A DNA stretch of 64,000 bases. It comes from Hymenopus coronatus (taxonomy: Eukaryota; Arthropoda; Insecta; Mantodea; Hymenopodidae). Positions within the stretch are counted from its first letter, which is position 1. The number at the start of each line of letters is the position of its first letter. A program made the position numbers and the translations under genes. The notes below the pieces were generated by a model. That model worked only from the letters and a program-made list of their open reading frames with translations. It did no database searches and had not been told where the DNA came from. The stretch covers positions 19,473,001 to 19,537,000 of the forward strand of contig CM060882.1 in assembly GCA_030762935.1 (NCBI GenBank), given 5' to 3'. Below are positions 21,824 through 32,476 of the stretch, in pieces.

Positions 21824-22200
21824 AAGATGGCTACATTGGCAAGGGATGTAGAATGCGAGCTGTTTAGGTATTAGTTTTACGAAAGCTGGCCATGTCTTTA
21901 CTTTATATGTTCTCACAACAGGAAGAGGCGGTACATGAAGAAATTGTCAGGAAGATTTCCAGAGTAAATATTAATGCACTGCGTTCGTAATATAATGTTC
22001 TGATATTGATGCAACATGTTGTATGTAAGAATAATATTTCATTGCAAATTATTATGCCAATTATTATCAATGTGTTCTCAGGAGGTTTAGTTTTGCAAAA
22101 AGACAACGTGTACATACGTTTGGGACATTGTCAAGTCTTGCTAAGTCTTGTGCAACCTTGTCCATTGTTGTGAAATATTTGTTAACATATGACCATTTCT
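21824..22200. other. 375-bp spacer between inverted H copies
   Basis: Non-repetitive AT-rich DNA enclosed by the hairpin ends of two convergent H copies. No gene signature. Confidence 0.6.
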
Positions 22201-22332
22201 ACTTTCTCTATACGCACTATGTACATAGTGTATAGAGAAGGTATTGCACTCCACCCAAAAATTCGATATCAGATTTCACGGAAATATATGTTTTAGGGTC
22301 CCCTGTATCCAAAAAAAGCATTTCGGAAAAAA

Positions 22333-22370
<38 letters not shown>

Positions 22371-23081
22371 GTGTGTCTGTGAACACGATAACTGAAAAAC
22401 GAAAAGTAGACAAAATACCAAACTTAGTATTTAAGTTTAGTATCTTCCAGGGATGTGACACGAAGCTTTTAAGAAAAATCCCCCCACCCCCAACTACCCT
22501 TTACATGGAACTTTTTTCGAAAATTTTGATTTTCTCAAAAATGGCTCCAACGATTTTAATTAAAATTTCGAATATTAAAGATATTTTCCTGACAAATAAA
22601 ATGTATATCTTGAATTTTCTGGGAATAGCGTCTGAAGAGTACTTTATTCTGGATGAAATTTACGGAATTTTACATAACTGCTAAACCGTAAGAGATAGAT
22701 AAAAACTTACTACACAAAAAATGTAGAGCACGGTAAAGCACACAATTTATGTCATATACATTTTTTCATGGAGTTGATCGTTTTCTAGATATTCCTTGTT
22801 TTTGGTTTCAGCTTTAAAAAACTTATACTTTTCTCATACAGGAATTTGTCGACTCCTGTCCATATAAACAAAGGAACTTCAGTCACATTGCAACCAGTTT
22901 TTGACTATCACTTTAACCTATGATACTCCCTTATTTCCCTTCTACTTATAAGGAAGCAAGTAACAAGACTATTTCTGCTAATTTTTTCTCGACTAGCATT
23001 AAGCAAATAGAAGCATATGCCTTCTAACAATAATTTGTTGCAAAGATATAGAGAAAGTCATGTGAATGGAACACATCAGAT
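22201..23081 (-). repeat. Family H, near-complete copy
   Basis: Starts ACTTTCTCTATACGCACTAT with a well-kept terminal hairpin, has a long GT run (22338-22367), and ends GGAACACATCAGA. Confidence 0.95.
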
Positions 23082-23337
23082 TTTTCTTGTAAGCTCTTGA
23101 TTTGAAAAACACGTTTGATAATGTACAAGAGCCTAACAGACGGAAGGATGTTGAAATTATTGGCACTGCTGAGAACCACCATCAGGAGCCCTGTGCAGTT
23201 GAGCATCCCTTTATGGATCGACCAAGGTGGGGAGATGTGAAGGACCTAACAATCCTTGCTTTTCTTTTCCTGTTTTCATTCCTCTTTGTCTATTTTTTTA
23301 TTGTGTTAGTTATTCTAAACATTGAGTTGGTAAGTAA

Positions 23338-24075
23338 ATACGAGGTACGTCCAGAAAGTAGGTTCCGTTTCAATTTATCTCCGCTGCAGCGCTGCGATCG
23401 GAGTTCCGCACATGCGCGGTATATGCTCTGTATCAAGGAGAAGAAACGCGCGCCATTTTGAGATCGCTGTCAGCCACATACGCTTTGTTGTGCTTGTTTA
23501 CAATGTCGATGTTGATTGAAAATCCCGCCGCTTGTGAAATCAGATCTGTGATTCGTTTTCTGAATGCTAGGAAAGTGAAACCAATTGAAATTTATCGGCG
23601 AGACACTTAGGAAATTGCGCTGCGCAATACAGAATAAGCGCCGAGGATTGCTGTCAAAAGGTGTTGTTTTTCTTCACGACAACGCACGACCACACACTGC
23701 AAATGTGACGAAAAACTTCCTACAGGGATTTGGCAGGGACGTGTTTGACCATCCTCCGCACAGTCCTGACCTCGCTCCTAGCGACTTTCATCTATTCTTA
23801 CATCTCAAGTATTTCCTTGGCGGTCAACAATTCAACAATGACGAAGAGCTGAAAGTAAATGTTTCCAACTTTTTGAAGACTCAGGCGGCAACTTCTAAGA
23901 AGAAGGTATACAAAAACTTGTGCCACGCTATGACAAATGCCTGCAAAATTTCGGCAGTTATGTGGAAATGTAGTTTAAGAGTTGTAGAATTTTGTGTAAT
24001 AAATAATTATTCTGTATCTGTACACAATTTAATTTTATTACCAAACGGAACTTACTTTCTGGACGTACCTCGTAT
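23338..24075 (+). mobile_element. Mariner element M2, internally deleted
   Basis: Termini ATACGAGGTACGTCCAGAAA and TTTCTGGACGTACCTCGTAT are perfect inverted repeats. The first ~260 bp are almost identical to M1. A deletion near 23597 joins the helix-turn-helix start to the second half of the gene. About 738 bp. It ends 86 bp from the GAS1-like donor-side exon. Confidence 0.92.
23597..23970 (+). pseudogene. Mariner transposase, C-terminal half
   Basis: It has the second catalytic Asp in VVFLHDNARPHTANV and the third in HSPDLAPSDFHLF, 34 residues apart as in mariner D,D34D enzymes. The first Asp region and most of the DNA-binding part are deleted. A one-base loss near 23894 shifts the frame away from the normal SYVE-type ending. 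It was therefore inactive when deleted or has decayed since. Confidence 0.88.
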
Positions 24076-24161
24076 GATCACAAGAGAAATTCTTGATGGT
24101 TTAGGAGACTTAACAACACGCTGTCCATGTATACGACAGAGTGAACGAAATGCATACTAAC

Positions 24162-24383
24162 CGTCATGAGATCCTTGCCCTCCTCTGTGGACGTGAGAGC
24201 TATAAGGGCATGCTGGCAGGACTCCGGACATTCTGCTGGTTGTACTCCAGTGCAACCCACGACGTAGTTCTGGAGGGCCATGCCACAGCCCGTGCGGTAC
24301 GCGCACTTGTACCGCGCCTCTTCACAGGACGTTGCCTCGCCCGGTCTCAGCACGGACACCAAAGCCAGCGCCATCAGCAACAT
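24162..24383 (-). CDS. Gas1: GAS1/GDNF-receptor-alpha-like protein, signal-peptide exon
   Basis: The ATG at 24383 opens MLLMALALVSVLRPGEATS, a short signal peptide. It is followed by half of a GAS1-type domain with cysteines at residues 20, 27, 33, 44, 52 and 56 (CEEARYKCAYRTGCGMALQN, then CPESCQHALIALTSTEEGK). The exon ends ATG ACG before a GTTAGT donor at 24161, so the join to 5831 is phase 0 and gives LMT-CTCDDEYC. A TTGCTTGCAG acceptor-like site lies 3 nt upstream of the ATG, so the true first exon may be a 5' UTR exon further right. Vertebrate GAS1 is encoded by a single exon, and here the domain is split by an 18.3-kb intron. Confidence 0.82.
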
Positions 24384-24462
24384 CACCTGCAAGCAACGAT
24401 TTCATCATTACCTTCCAAAGCCACAAATTCCACTACTTATCCTAGGTATCATATATATACAG

Positions 24463-24617
24463 GCTGTTAATGAACTACACCGAAATAATTTGCGAGATTG
24501 TGCACGTGACTGATATAAGTAATTTGAGATCGGCGATGCATGGTCCTCGGATAAACATAACGCAACTACATAGCGTTAAACGTGGTGCTAAGTCGGTGTT
24601 AAAGCAAAGCAGGTTGA
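24463..24617 (+). repeat. One-ended copy of the 3004-3618 element
   Basis: From TGTTAATGAACTACACCGAA to GCAAAGCAGG it matches the reverse complement of 3445-3613. Only one terminus is found. It lies about 80 bp upstream of the GAS1-like signal-peptide exon. Confidence 0.75.
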
Positions 24618-24621
24618 AAAC

Positions 24622-25480
24622 TCTGATGTGTACCATTCACATGACTTTCTCTACATCTCTCTGTAACAAATTATTGTTAAAAAGCTTATGCCTCTATTTA
24701 CTTCATGCTACTCGAGAACAAATTAGCAGAAATAGTCTTATTACTTGTTTCCTTATAAGTAGAAATGCTATAAGCGAGTACCACAGGTTAAAGTGATATT
24801 CAAAAGCTGGTTGCTATGTGACAAGTTCCTTTGTTTATATGGACAGGAGTTGACAAATTCCTATATGAGAAGAGTAAGTTTTTCATAGCTGAAACCAAAA
24901 ACAATGAAGGTCTCAAAAACGATCAACTCCACGAAAAAATGTATATAACATAAATTGTGTGTTATAGCGTGCTCTACATTTCTTGTTAGTAAGTTTTTAT
25001 CTAAGTCTTACGGTTTAGCAGTTATGCAAAATTCCGTAAAATTCCTTCAGAATAAAGTAGTCTTCAGAGGCTATTCCCAGAAAATTCAAAATGTGCATTT
25101 TAATTGTCAGGTAAATATCTTTAATATATGATATTTTAATCAAAATCGTTAGAGCCATTTTTTAGAAAATCAAAATTTTCAAAAAAAATGTTCCATGCAA
25201 AGCGTAGTTTTGGGTGGGGGGATTTTTCTCAAAATCTTCGTGTCGCATCCCTGGAAGATACTGAACTTAAATACCAAATTTGGTATTTAATGGATTTCGT
25301 TTTTGAGTTATGTTGTCCACAGACACACACACACACATGAAGCTTTTTTCAAAAATTATTTTTTGGGATTCAGGAGACCCAAAACTTATATTTCCGGTGA
25401 AATCTCGGTATCGAATTTTTGGGTGCATTACAATTACCTTTTCTATACACTATGTACATAGTACATGCAGAGAAAGTAAA
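24622..25480 (+). repeat. Family H, near-complete copy
   Basis: Starts TCTGATGTGTACCATTCACA and ends GTACATGCAGAGAAAGT. Confidence 0.94.
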
Positions 25481-25610
25481 AATAATAACTTTAGAAACAT
25501 TGTGATTGTGGGCGTGTGAGTGAGGATGTGTGACTGTGAACAGCTTATCTCAAAAATCAAAAGCTGGTTTGTTCCCAAACCTCTTACCTATTGAAGTTCA
25601 ACGTAAATGA
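25481..25610 (-). repeat. Diverged family H fragment
   Basis: A GTGTGACTGTGAACAGC-like microsatellite border and CTCAAAAATCAAAAG follow the reverse H order with strong decay. Confidence 0.45.
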
Positions 25611-25675
25611 TTCTTTAATTACTTTCTCAAAAAAAAAAAAAAAAGTATCGGATTAAATGACTTAAACCTTCCAAG

Positions 25676-26276
25676 CACGATAATTCAAAAAACAAGAAGT
25701 CGGTAAAATACCGTATCTTCCAAGGATGCGATACGAATATTTTGAGAAAAATCCCACCGCCCTTAACTACCCTTTACATAGAAAAACTTTTGAAAATTTT
25801 GATTTTCTCAAAAATGGTCCTAACGATTTTGATTAAAATAGCGTATATTAAATATACGTACATTACATTTAAAATGTATATCTTGAATTTTCTGGGAATC
25901 GCCTCTGAAGACATCTTTACTCTGAATGAATTTTGCTGGATCTTGCATCACTAAGTAAACCGTAAGAGATAAAAAAAGTTACTACACAAAAAATGTAGAT
26001 CACGATAAAACACACAATTTATGTTATATAATTTTTTTTTCGTGGAGTTGATCGTTTTTTAGATATTCCTTGTTATTGGTTTCAGCTTTAAAACTTCATT
26101 TTTTTCATACAGGACTTTGTTATCCTGTTCATACAAACAAAGGAACTTTAGTCATATAGCAACCAGCTTTTTACTTCACTTTAACCTATGCTACTCCCTT
26201 ATTTCGCTTCTACTTACATGGAAGCAAGTAATAAGATGATTTCTGATGATTTTTCTCGATTAACATGAAGTAAATG
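25676..26276 (-). repeat. Family H, truncated at both ends
   Basis: Runs from the GATAATTCAAAAAACAAG block to GATTAACATGAAGTAAATG, and lacks the hairpin and the outer TCTGATGTG end. Confidence 0.88.
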
Positions 26277-26665
26277 CCTGCTACGTCAACAGGCTGATGT
26301 ATTCAAATACTTCATACAGTCCTGCTAATGGAACAACTAACATGCACTTGTGTGGAAACATTATGTTAATGATATTTGTATTGCCAAGCACCCCCTCCCG
26401 GCAGCTGCTCATTGGGGTAAAACCCCAAAGCGTGTTTCTCTCTGCGGTAGGCAAACGACATAATGGAACTGCCCAGTCCTATCGGAACCACCCAGACCCT
26501 AATGGAGATACGTAATTACATTCTATCGCAACCTTTCTTCTTCTCTGATTCCAACATCAGTCAAAAAACAGACATGCGCTAGACGTCGCTGCTAGCACAG
26601 ACCCACACTTGAAACAATTAGTAAGTCTAAACTGCTTGTGTTGCTATGTATACTATAACAAAATC
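26277..26665. other. Unique-looking DNA, nothing recognised
   Basis: Slightly GC-richer than its surroundings. No domain seen in the 72-codon open frame. Confidence 0.45.
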
Positions 26666-26875
26666 CAATGTGTGCCATTCACATGACTTTCTCTACATTA
26701 TTGTTGAAATGCATATTTTTCTACCACTTTATGATAATTAAGATAAACATTAGCAGAAATTGTGTTAATTACTTGCTTACTTACAAATAGAAGGAAAATA
26801 GGGAACAGACTAGGCAAAAACGATAGTCCAATCCTTTAAAAGCTGTGGTTGAAATTCATTTCTATGCAGGCTATG
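26666..26875 (+). repeat. Family H, left piece split by a SINE
   Basis: Starts TCCAATGTGTGCCATTCACA and runs into the TTTCTATGCAGG region. The 3' part of a copy is found beyond the SINE at 27192. Confidence 0.7.
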
Positions 26876-26939
26876 TTGCATGCAAAGGATAGAAAGATGT
26901 AAATGTCGTGTTATTTATGGACGCTCTTTAACTGCTATG

Positions 26940-27187
26940 GTTCTCAGTGTCCTATTCTATATTGGGGGGTGAAAGACCGCTTAATTTTGCTCAGAGGCCT
27001 CTCTATCAGGCTTGAGGTTCTTTTACGTGCCGTAAATCTACGACACGGGACCAACGGCTTTACTTCCCTTCCGAAGGAAGCCATGCTAAGGATTTTTACA
27101 CCCGAAAAAATCCATTGTCCTCCGCCGGATTTGAAACCGTGACCTTGGGTATATGAAGTCAGCATGGTAGCCATTACACCACGGAGG
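26940..27187 (-). mobile_element. tRNA-derived SINE, type B, best copy
   Basis: On the minus strand the head reads CCCTCCGTGGTGTAATGGCT and ends at a B-box-like GGTTTCAAATCC with a pairing CGGCGGAGG. The anticodon-arm region is about TGCTGACTTCATA. The body ends in GTCTTTCACCCC. No functional tRNA is claimed. Confidence 0.85.
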
Positions 27188-27191
27188 GTGG

Positions 27192-27335
27192 GAAGATTTT
27201 CTTTAACATTTAGGGTCGCATCCTTGGAAGTTGCTGAACTTAAATATAAAATTTGGTGTTGGACCAACTTTTCGTTTTTCAATTATGCTGTTCACTGACA
27301 TACACATGCACGCACACAAACAACGGAATACAAAA
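27192..27335 (+). repeat. Family H, right piece
   Basis: The GATTTTCTTTAACA..GGGTCGCATCCTTGGAAG order and a CACGCACACAAAC microsatellite identify the 3' half of a forward copy. It ends without its hairpin. Confidence 0.65.
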
Positions 27336-27357
27336 GTAAATAGAAGAAAAATCGTTT

Positions 27358-28180
27358 TGCTTTCTCTACACGTAGATGTTATGTCCATAATGTACAAAGA
27401 AGGTCTAAAAATTCGATACCGAGATTTCACCGGAAATACATGTTTTGGTCCCCTGAATCCGCAAACAGCATTTTTTGAAAAAAGTTCGTGTGTATGCGTC
27501 TGTATGTGTATATGTGGAGGGCGTAGCTCAAAAACGAAAAGATTGTTAAATACCAAACTTGGATTTTAGGTTTGGTATCTTCCAAGGATGCGACACGAAG
27601 ATTTTCAACTACCCTTTACATGGTAAAAAATTCGAAAATTTTGAGTTTCTCAAAAATGGCTCTAACGATTTTGATTAAAATCTCTTACATTTAAGATTTA
27701 AGATAGTATATCTTGAATTTTCTGAGAAAAGCCTCTGAAAACCTCTTTATTGTGGATAATTTATATTGAGTTTTGCATATTTGGTAAATCGTTAAAGATA
27801 GATAAAAACTTATTACACAAACGACGTAGATCTCCATAAAACACACTATTTATATTATATACAGTTTTTTTCGTGAATTTGGCAGTTTTCGAGATATTTA
27901 TTTATTTTCATTTCAGTTTTAAAATGCTTTCTCATACAGGAATTTGTCGACTACTGGCCACAGAAAGAAACGGATTTCAATCCCATAGCAACCACATTTT
28001 AAAACATTTGACTATCGGTTTAGCCTAGTGTATTCCCTGATTTCCCTTCTACTTACAAGGAACTAAATAATAAGACCGTTTCTGCTAATGTTTTAGCATG
28101 AAATAGATGAAATAATAAGCGTATTAACAATAATTTGTTACCGATATGTAAATAAAGTCATGTGAATGGAACACATCAGA
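27358..28180 (-). repeat. Family H, near-complete copy
   Basis: Subfamily 2. It starts TTGCTTTCTCTACACGTAGA and ends GGAACACATCAGA. Confidence 0.92.
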
Positions 28181-28846
28181 TTTTTATTAATGCACTGAAT
28201 TTCGGCAGGAATAACTATTAAGTTGGCCATGTGAATTATAACATCGAATCATTGCAAAATTTACACTGTTATTGTGAATAATAGCTAGTAAAACTTTCAA
28301 CAGGATATTGTGGATTTTCCAAATTTTACACTGCTTAAGCATTCTTACAGATTGCAAGTATTCCCTGCTGTGCAATATCTGAGAAAATGTAAAAGAAGTA
28401 ATAAGAAACAGGAAGTTGTAAAAACAGATTGAAGTTCTTGTTCCAAAAAGCCAACAAGTTTATTACAAGCAAAAAGAAACGACTTCCAGTATTGCCGTTG
28501 TGTTTCCTGGAAGGACACCAGTGCGACCACGGGTTTCAAGCTTCCGTGGTCTATACACAGCTTTACGATCTTGTGCCATAAATCATGCGCATTCATACGT
28601 TCTTGTTTTTGTTGCCACAGGCTCTACGCTTCGTAACATCGTACACATGGCGCTGCACAGATACTGTATTCCCTTGTCGGTCTTTAAAACGCTGTTTCAT
28701 TCACAAACTGTAAGCTTCACTTGCTTGATACTCCTTAGAACATTCCTGTCTAGAAACGTCTTGTGTTTAGCGTTTGTTTTCTTTCTTTTTTCTTTTTTCT
28801 AATAATTCTGTGTATATTTAGTTTTCTATGGATAGTTTATTTATTT
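28181..28846. other. Unique-looking DNA, nothing recognised
   Basis: About 665 bp. It contains a moderately hydrophobic chance frame (28500-28802) with no signature. Confidence 0.45.
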
Positions 28847-29853
28847 TTCACCGGAAATATATGTTTTGGGTCCCTATGAATCCAAAATAAAGCCATTTTG
28901 AGAAGAAGGTCCGTGTGTGTGTGTGTGTGTGTCTGTGGACAGCAAAGCTCAAAAACGAAAAGACCGTTAAATAACAAACTTGGTATTTAAGTTCAGTATC
29001 TTCCAAGGATGCCGGTCCCCATGGCCGCGCTCGCCATGGCGTCTCGTTTTGGTGCTTCGTAGCGCAGGGGATCGTGGGTTCGAGTCCCGCCTTGGACATG
29101 GATGTTATATGTTTGTGTATACATGTGTGCGTAAAAGAAGAAAACAGCAATTCAGTAATCATACAGCAAATAAAATAAAAGCATTATTTAAATAAAAGTA
29201 GGGTATACATTGCCGGAATCCCAACCTGACTCCGGAACTGTATTTAAAAAAAAAAAAAAAGGTTGCGACACGAAGATTTTCAAGAAATTCCCCCACCCCA
29301 ACTAACCTTTACATGGAAAAATTGTCGAACACTTGTATTTTACAAAAATGGCTGCTGTAACGATTTTGATTAAAATACCGTATATTAAAGAAATCTATGT
29401 GGCAAATAAAATGTATAACTTGAATTTTCTGGGAATAGCCTCTGAAGACCTCTTTATACCGAATGAATTTTGCATAACTGGTAAACCGTAAGAGATAGGC
29501 AAAAACTTACTACAAAAAAATGTAGATCGCGTTAAAACACATATATGGATTTTTTTTTCGTGGAATTGACCATTTCTTAGATATCCCTTGTTATTTGTTT
29601 CAGGTTTCAAATATCTAAACTTTTCTCACACGGAAAGTTACAAAATCCTGACCCGGCATAGAAACGGATTTTAACCATATGGCAACCAGCTTTTAAAGTA
29701 TTTATCTATCGTTTTAGCCTAGTGTATTCCTTTATTTTATTTCTACTTACAAGGAAGCAAGTAATTAACACCATTTCTGCTAATGTTTTAACAATAATTT
29801 GGCGCAGCGACGTAGAGAAAGTCATGTCAATGGAACACATCAGAGTTTTACTC
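28847..29853 (-). repeat. Family H copy interrupted by a SINE
   Basis: It begins at TTTCACCGGAAATATATG (hairpin missing), is interrupted at 29012-29262 by SINE type C, and ends AATGGAACACATCAGAG. Confidence 0.9.
29012..29262 (+). mobile_element. tRNA-derived SINE, type C, with poly(A) tail
   Basis: The head is CGGTCCCCATGGCCGCGCTC, the B-box is GGGTTCGAGTCCC, and a 14-A tail ends at 29261. The H sequence GGATGC before it and GGTTGC after it suggest a short target duplication. Confidence 0.85.
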
Positions 29854-30042
29854 TATCACGTACATAGTAGACAGAGAAAGTATTGCATTTCACCCAAAAA
29901 TTGGATACCCTATTTCAACGAAAATTTTAAATTAAATAATATTATTAATCTCAGATTGCACGATACATAGTTTCAGTGTAAATGAAAAGCCCAACATTAA
30001 GTTTAATCTGGTTTCTCTTCCGATAAGGATCTCTGAATCCAA

Positions 30043-30592
30043 AATAGTTATTTATGATGTAAGAGCGTAAAATTATGGTTTTTGATTCGAGCGGGAATAT
30101 TGTAAAACGAGACGCAGTCGAATTTCACAATTACGCGAGTGTCAAAAAGAATCTTTACAATGTTTCTTCTACGAGACGTTTTTGATATTAACAGAAAAGG
30201 AAGAAAGGTGAAACAAATATGAGGTTAAGTTTGAGCCATTGTTGGGCGCGATGATGGTACGGTTACAAAAAGCCTGACAAAAGGCAAATGGCAAATTTTA
30301 AGAATTATGATATCCTTAGAGCTGCAAAAGAAGCACAATCAAATTTACTACCTGCCCTAACATGCGAAATAAATAATGATCTATAACCCTTGGTGAATGG
30401 CTCAAACTTAACCTCAAATTTATTTCATTTTTCTTTGCTTTTGTTTTAATATCAGAAAATTTTCGTAGAAAAAAACATTGTATGATTTCCGAGCGTAAAG
30501 TTTCTTTTTGATTCTCGCGTGGTTGTGAAATGTCACGTAGTCGAGTTTCACAAAATTCCCGCTCGAGTCAAAAACATCACAAATAACTATTC
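30043..30592. mobile_element. Foldback MITE with ~200-bp inverted arms
   Basis: The left end ATAGTTATTTATGATG and the right end CATCACAAATAACTAT are inverted. The arms continue pairing through GATTCGAGCGGGAAT/ATTCCCGCTCGAGTC, ACATTGTAT/TACAATGTTT and GAGGTTAAGTTTGAGCCATT to a spacer of roughly 140 bp. No coding capacity. Confidence 0.85.
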
Positions 30593-30610
30593 AGAAAAGG
30601 TGCATGTGTA

Positions 30611-30612
<2 letters not shown>

Positions 30613-30652
<40 letters not shown>
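30613..30652. repeat. (GT)n microsatellite
   Basis: A 40-bp GT run at the standard microsatellite position of family H. Confidence 0.95.
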
Positions 30653-30654
<2 letters not shown>

Positions 30655-30911
30655 TGTGGACAGATAAACCAAAATGAAAAGTCAGTTAAATACCAAACTT
30701 AGTATTTAAATTTAGCAATTTTTAAGGATGTGACACCAAAATTTTCAAAAGTTTCACTAACCCCAAATTACCCTTGTATGGACAATTTTTTTGATAATTT
30801 TGGTTTTCTCAAAAGCAGCTTTAACGATTATGAGAAAAATAGCGTACCTATATAAAAATATTTGCATAACAAATAAAATGTATATCTCGAATTTCCTGGG
30901 AATATTTTAAT

Positions 30912-31078
30912 GTTTTTTCTTAATCCGTGTGTAGGTTAGTAATTGGATAGCTAGAGTCACACTCAAAAATGCAATGTCATTTGCCAATGGGATTTGGATC
31001 ACGGATCTCCCGGTTTCTAGCCCGTTCCTCCAACCACTGAGCTACCAGGCCAACATGCCGATACGCCATTAAATTCCC
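30912..31078 (-). mobile_element. tRNA-derived SINE, type D
   Basis: On the minus strand GGCCTGGTAGCTCAGTGGTT is a clear A-box, followed by GGAACGGGCTAGAAACCGGG and a B-box-like GTGATCCAAATCCC. The tail contains ACTCTAGCTATCCAATTAC. It is the only copy seen. Confidence 0.75.
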
Positions 31079-31082
31079 CAAT

Positions 31083-31316
31083 TTGACTCTACCTATTCAA
31101 CTCCTCTTCTACACTCGGCTTGTGTGAAAAAACAATTAAAATAACAGTGATTTTCGTTTTATTTGCAATATTCTTTACATACGGAAAACCCAGTATGTAC
31201 CTACTTTCCTCAAAGACGTTGAAGTGCATACGAACTCCAATGGCTATAAATTCCTCTGAGAGTTTTTTCGCTTTCTAGTTCCACGCACCGTAGAAAAGGG
31301 ATTTCTTAAGCTATGT
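31083..31316 (+). repeat. 232-bp tandem repeat, intact unit 1
   Basis: Begins GACTCTACCTATTCAACTCC, passes GCAATATTCTTTACATACGG and CCAATGGCTATAAATTCC, and ends TTTCTTAAGCTATGT. It is uninterrupted and gives the 'empty site' for insertions in units 2 and 3. Confidence 0.9.
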
Positions 31317-31376
31317 GACTCTACCTATCCAACTCCTGTCCCACACATGGCTTGTGTGAAAAAACAATTAAAAAAA

Positions 31377-32127
31377 TCTGATGTGTTGAATTCACACGAC
31401 TTTTTCTAGCTGTTATATACAAACTTTTCTTACATAAAATTACACTTTTATCTACATCATGCTAATCGAGATAAACATTAGCAAAAATGGTCTTATTTCT
31501 TGCTTCCTTGTAAGTAGAAGGGAAATAGACTAAAGGAATAGTCAAATTTTTTAACCTGATCACTATGGGAAAAATTGAAGTTCAGTTCCCTTTGCTTGGT
31601 CCCATTTGAGAAAACTTAACCAGTTTAAAATTGACACCAATATAAGGAATATCTCGAAAACGGTCAACTCTACAAGAAAAACGTATATAATATGAATTAT
31701 GCCTTTTAACGAGATCTACATTTTTGTGTAGTAAGTTTGCCTCTCTTACTGTTTAACCGTTATGTAATGTTAGTATCTTTAATATACGGTATTTTAGTCA
31801 AAATCGTTAGAGCCATTTTTATGAAAAACAAATTTCAAATACTTTTCCATGTAAAGGGTAATTCGTGGGGAGGATTTTCTTGAATATATTCATGTCGTAT
31901 CCTTGAAAGATACTACCTAAATTCAAAGTTTGGTGTTCAACGGTCTCTCCATTTTTGTGCTATGCTATCCACAGACATACACACGGACCTGTTTCTAAAA
32001 TGCTTTTTTCGGAATCCGGGGACTTCAAAACATATATTTCCGGTGAAATTTCCACATCGAAGTTTTGGTTGGAATATAATACATTCTGTTTCCTCTATGT
32101 ACATTGTATATACGAGCTAGAGAAAGT
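31377..32127 (+). repeat. Family H copy inserted in tandem unit 2
   Basis: Subfamily 2, from TCTGATGTGTTGAATTCACA to ATATACGAGCTAGAGAAAGT. Flanks are CAATTAAAAAAA and AATTACACG; the unoccupied unit 1 reads CAATTAAAATAACAGTG. Confidence 0.93.
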
Positions 32128-32227
32128 AATTACACGATTTTTGTTTTATTTGCAATATTCTTTATATACGGAAAATCCTGTAGGTACCTTCCTCAAAGAC
32201 GTTGAAGTGCATACGAACTCAAATGGC

Positions 32228-32465
32228 GAGCTGCGCCGTGGCCCAGTAGTTAGACCACTCGCCTGTCACCTAGACGGCTCGGGTCCGATCCCAAGCGACC
32301 GCATGTGAGATTTGTGGACAAAGCGGCATAGGGACGGGTTTTATCCGGGTTCTCCGGTTTCCCCCGCCATTGTTTTCCACAGGTGCTCTATATTCATTCC
32401 ATGCACCAGTGTCATTGCCTGCGGTACAAGTGCATAGTAAAAGCGGGCGTTAAACACCATCACAA
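32228..32465 (+). mobile_element. tRNA-derived SINE, type A
   Basis: Head GAGCTGCGCCGTGGCCCAGT, B-box GGTCCGATCCCAA, end GCGGGCGTTAAACACC plus an A-rich tail. A likely target duplication is AACTCAAATGG on the left and ATCCAATGG at 33588 on the right, beyond the H copy that follows. Confidence 0.9.
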
Positions 32466-32476
32466 AAAGAAAAACA

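Larger units (their letters stand above)
29856..30905 (-). repeat. Family H copy, left half, carrying a MITE
   Basis: It starts TTTTACTCTATCACGTACAT and TTGCATTTCACCCAAAAATT. It has ~100 bp of unmatched text, then the foldback MITE (30043-30592), then the TTCAGAAAAGG..GT microsatellite and inner blocks to GGGAATATTTTAATG. Confidence 0.8.

Noticed and set aside
22244..22684. Open frame of 146 codons, one of many similar frames recurring in family H copies (also 9332-9811, 41844-42122, 54506-55012)
   Set aside because: They share text only because the DNA repeat is shared. Start, stop and frame differ between copies, and they pass through microsatellites giving VCVCV or THTH runs. No conserved full-length protein exists.
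24384..24392. Start of the GAS1-like protein at 24392
   Set aside because: That position is TTG, not ATG, and lies in an acceptor-like TTGCTTGCAG. The ATG at 24383 is preferred.
24141..24513. Plus-strand frames over the GAS1-like signal-peptide exon
   Set aside because: They are antisense shadows without signatures.
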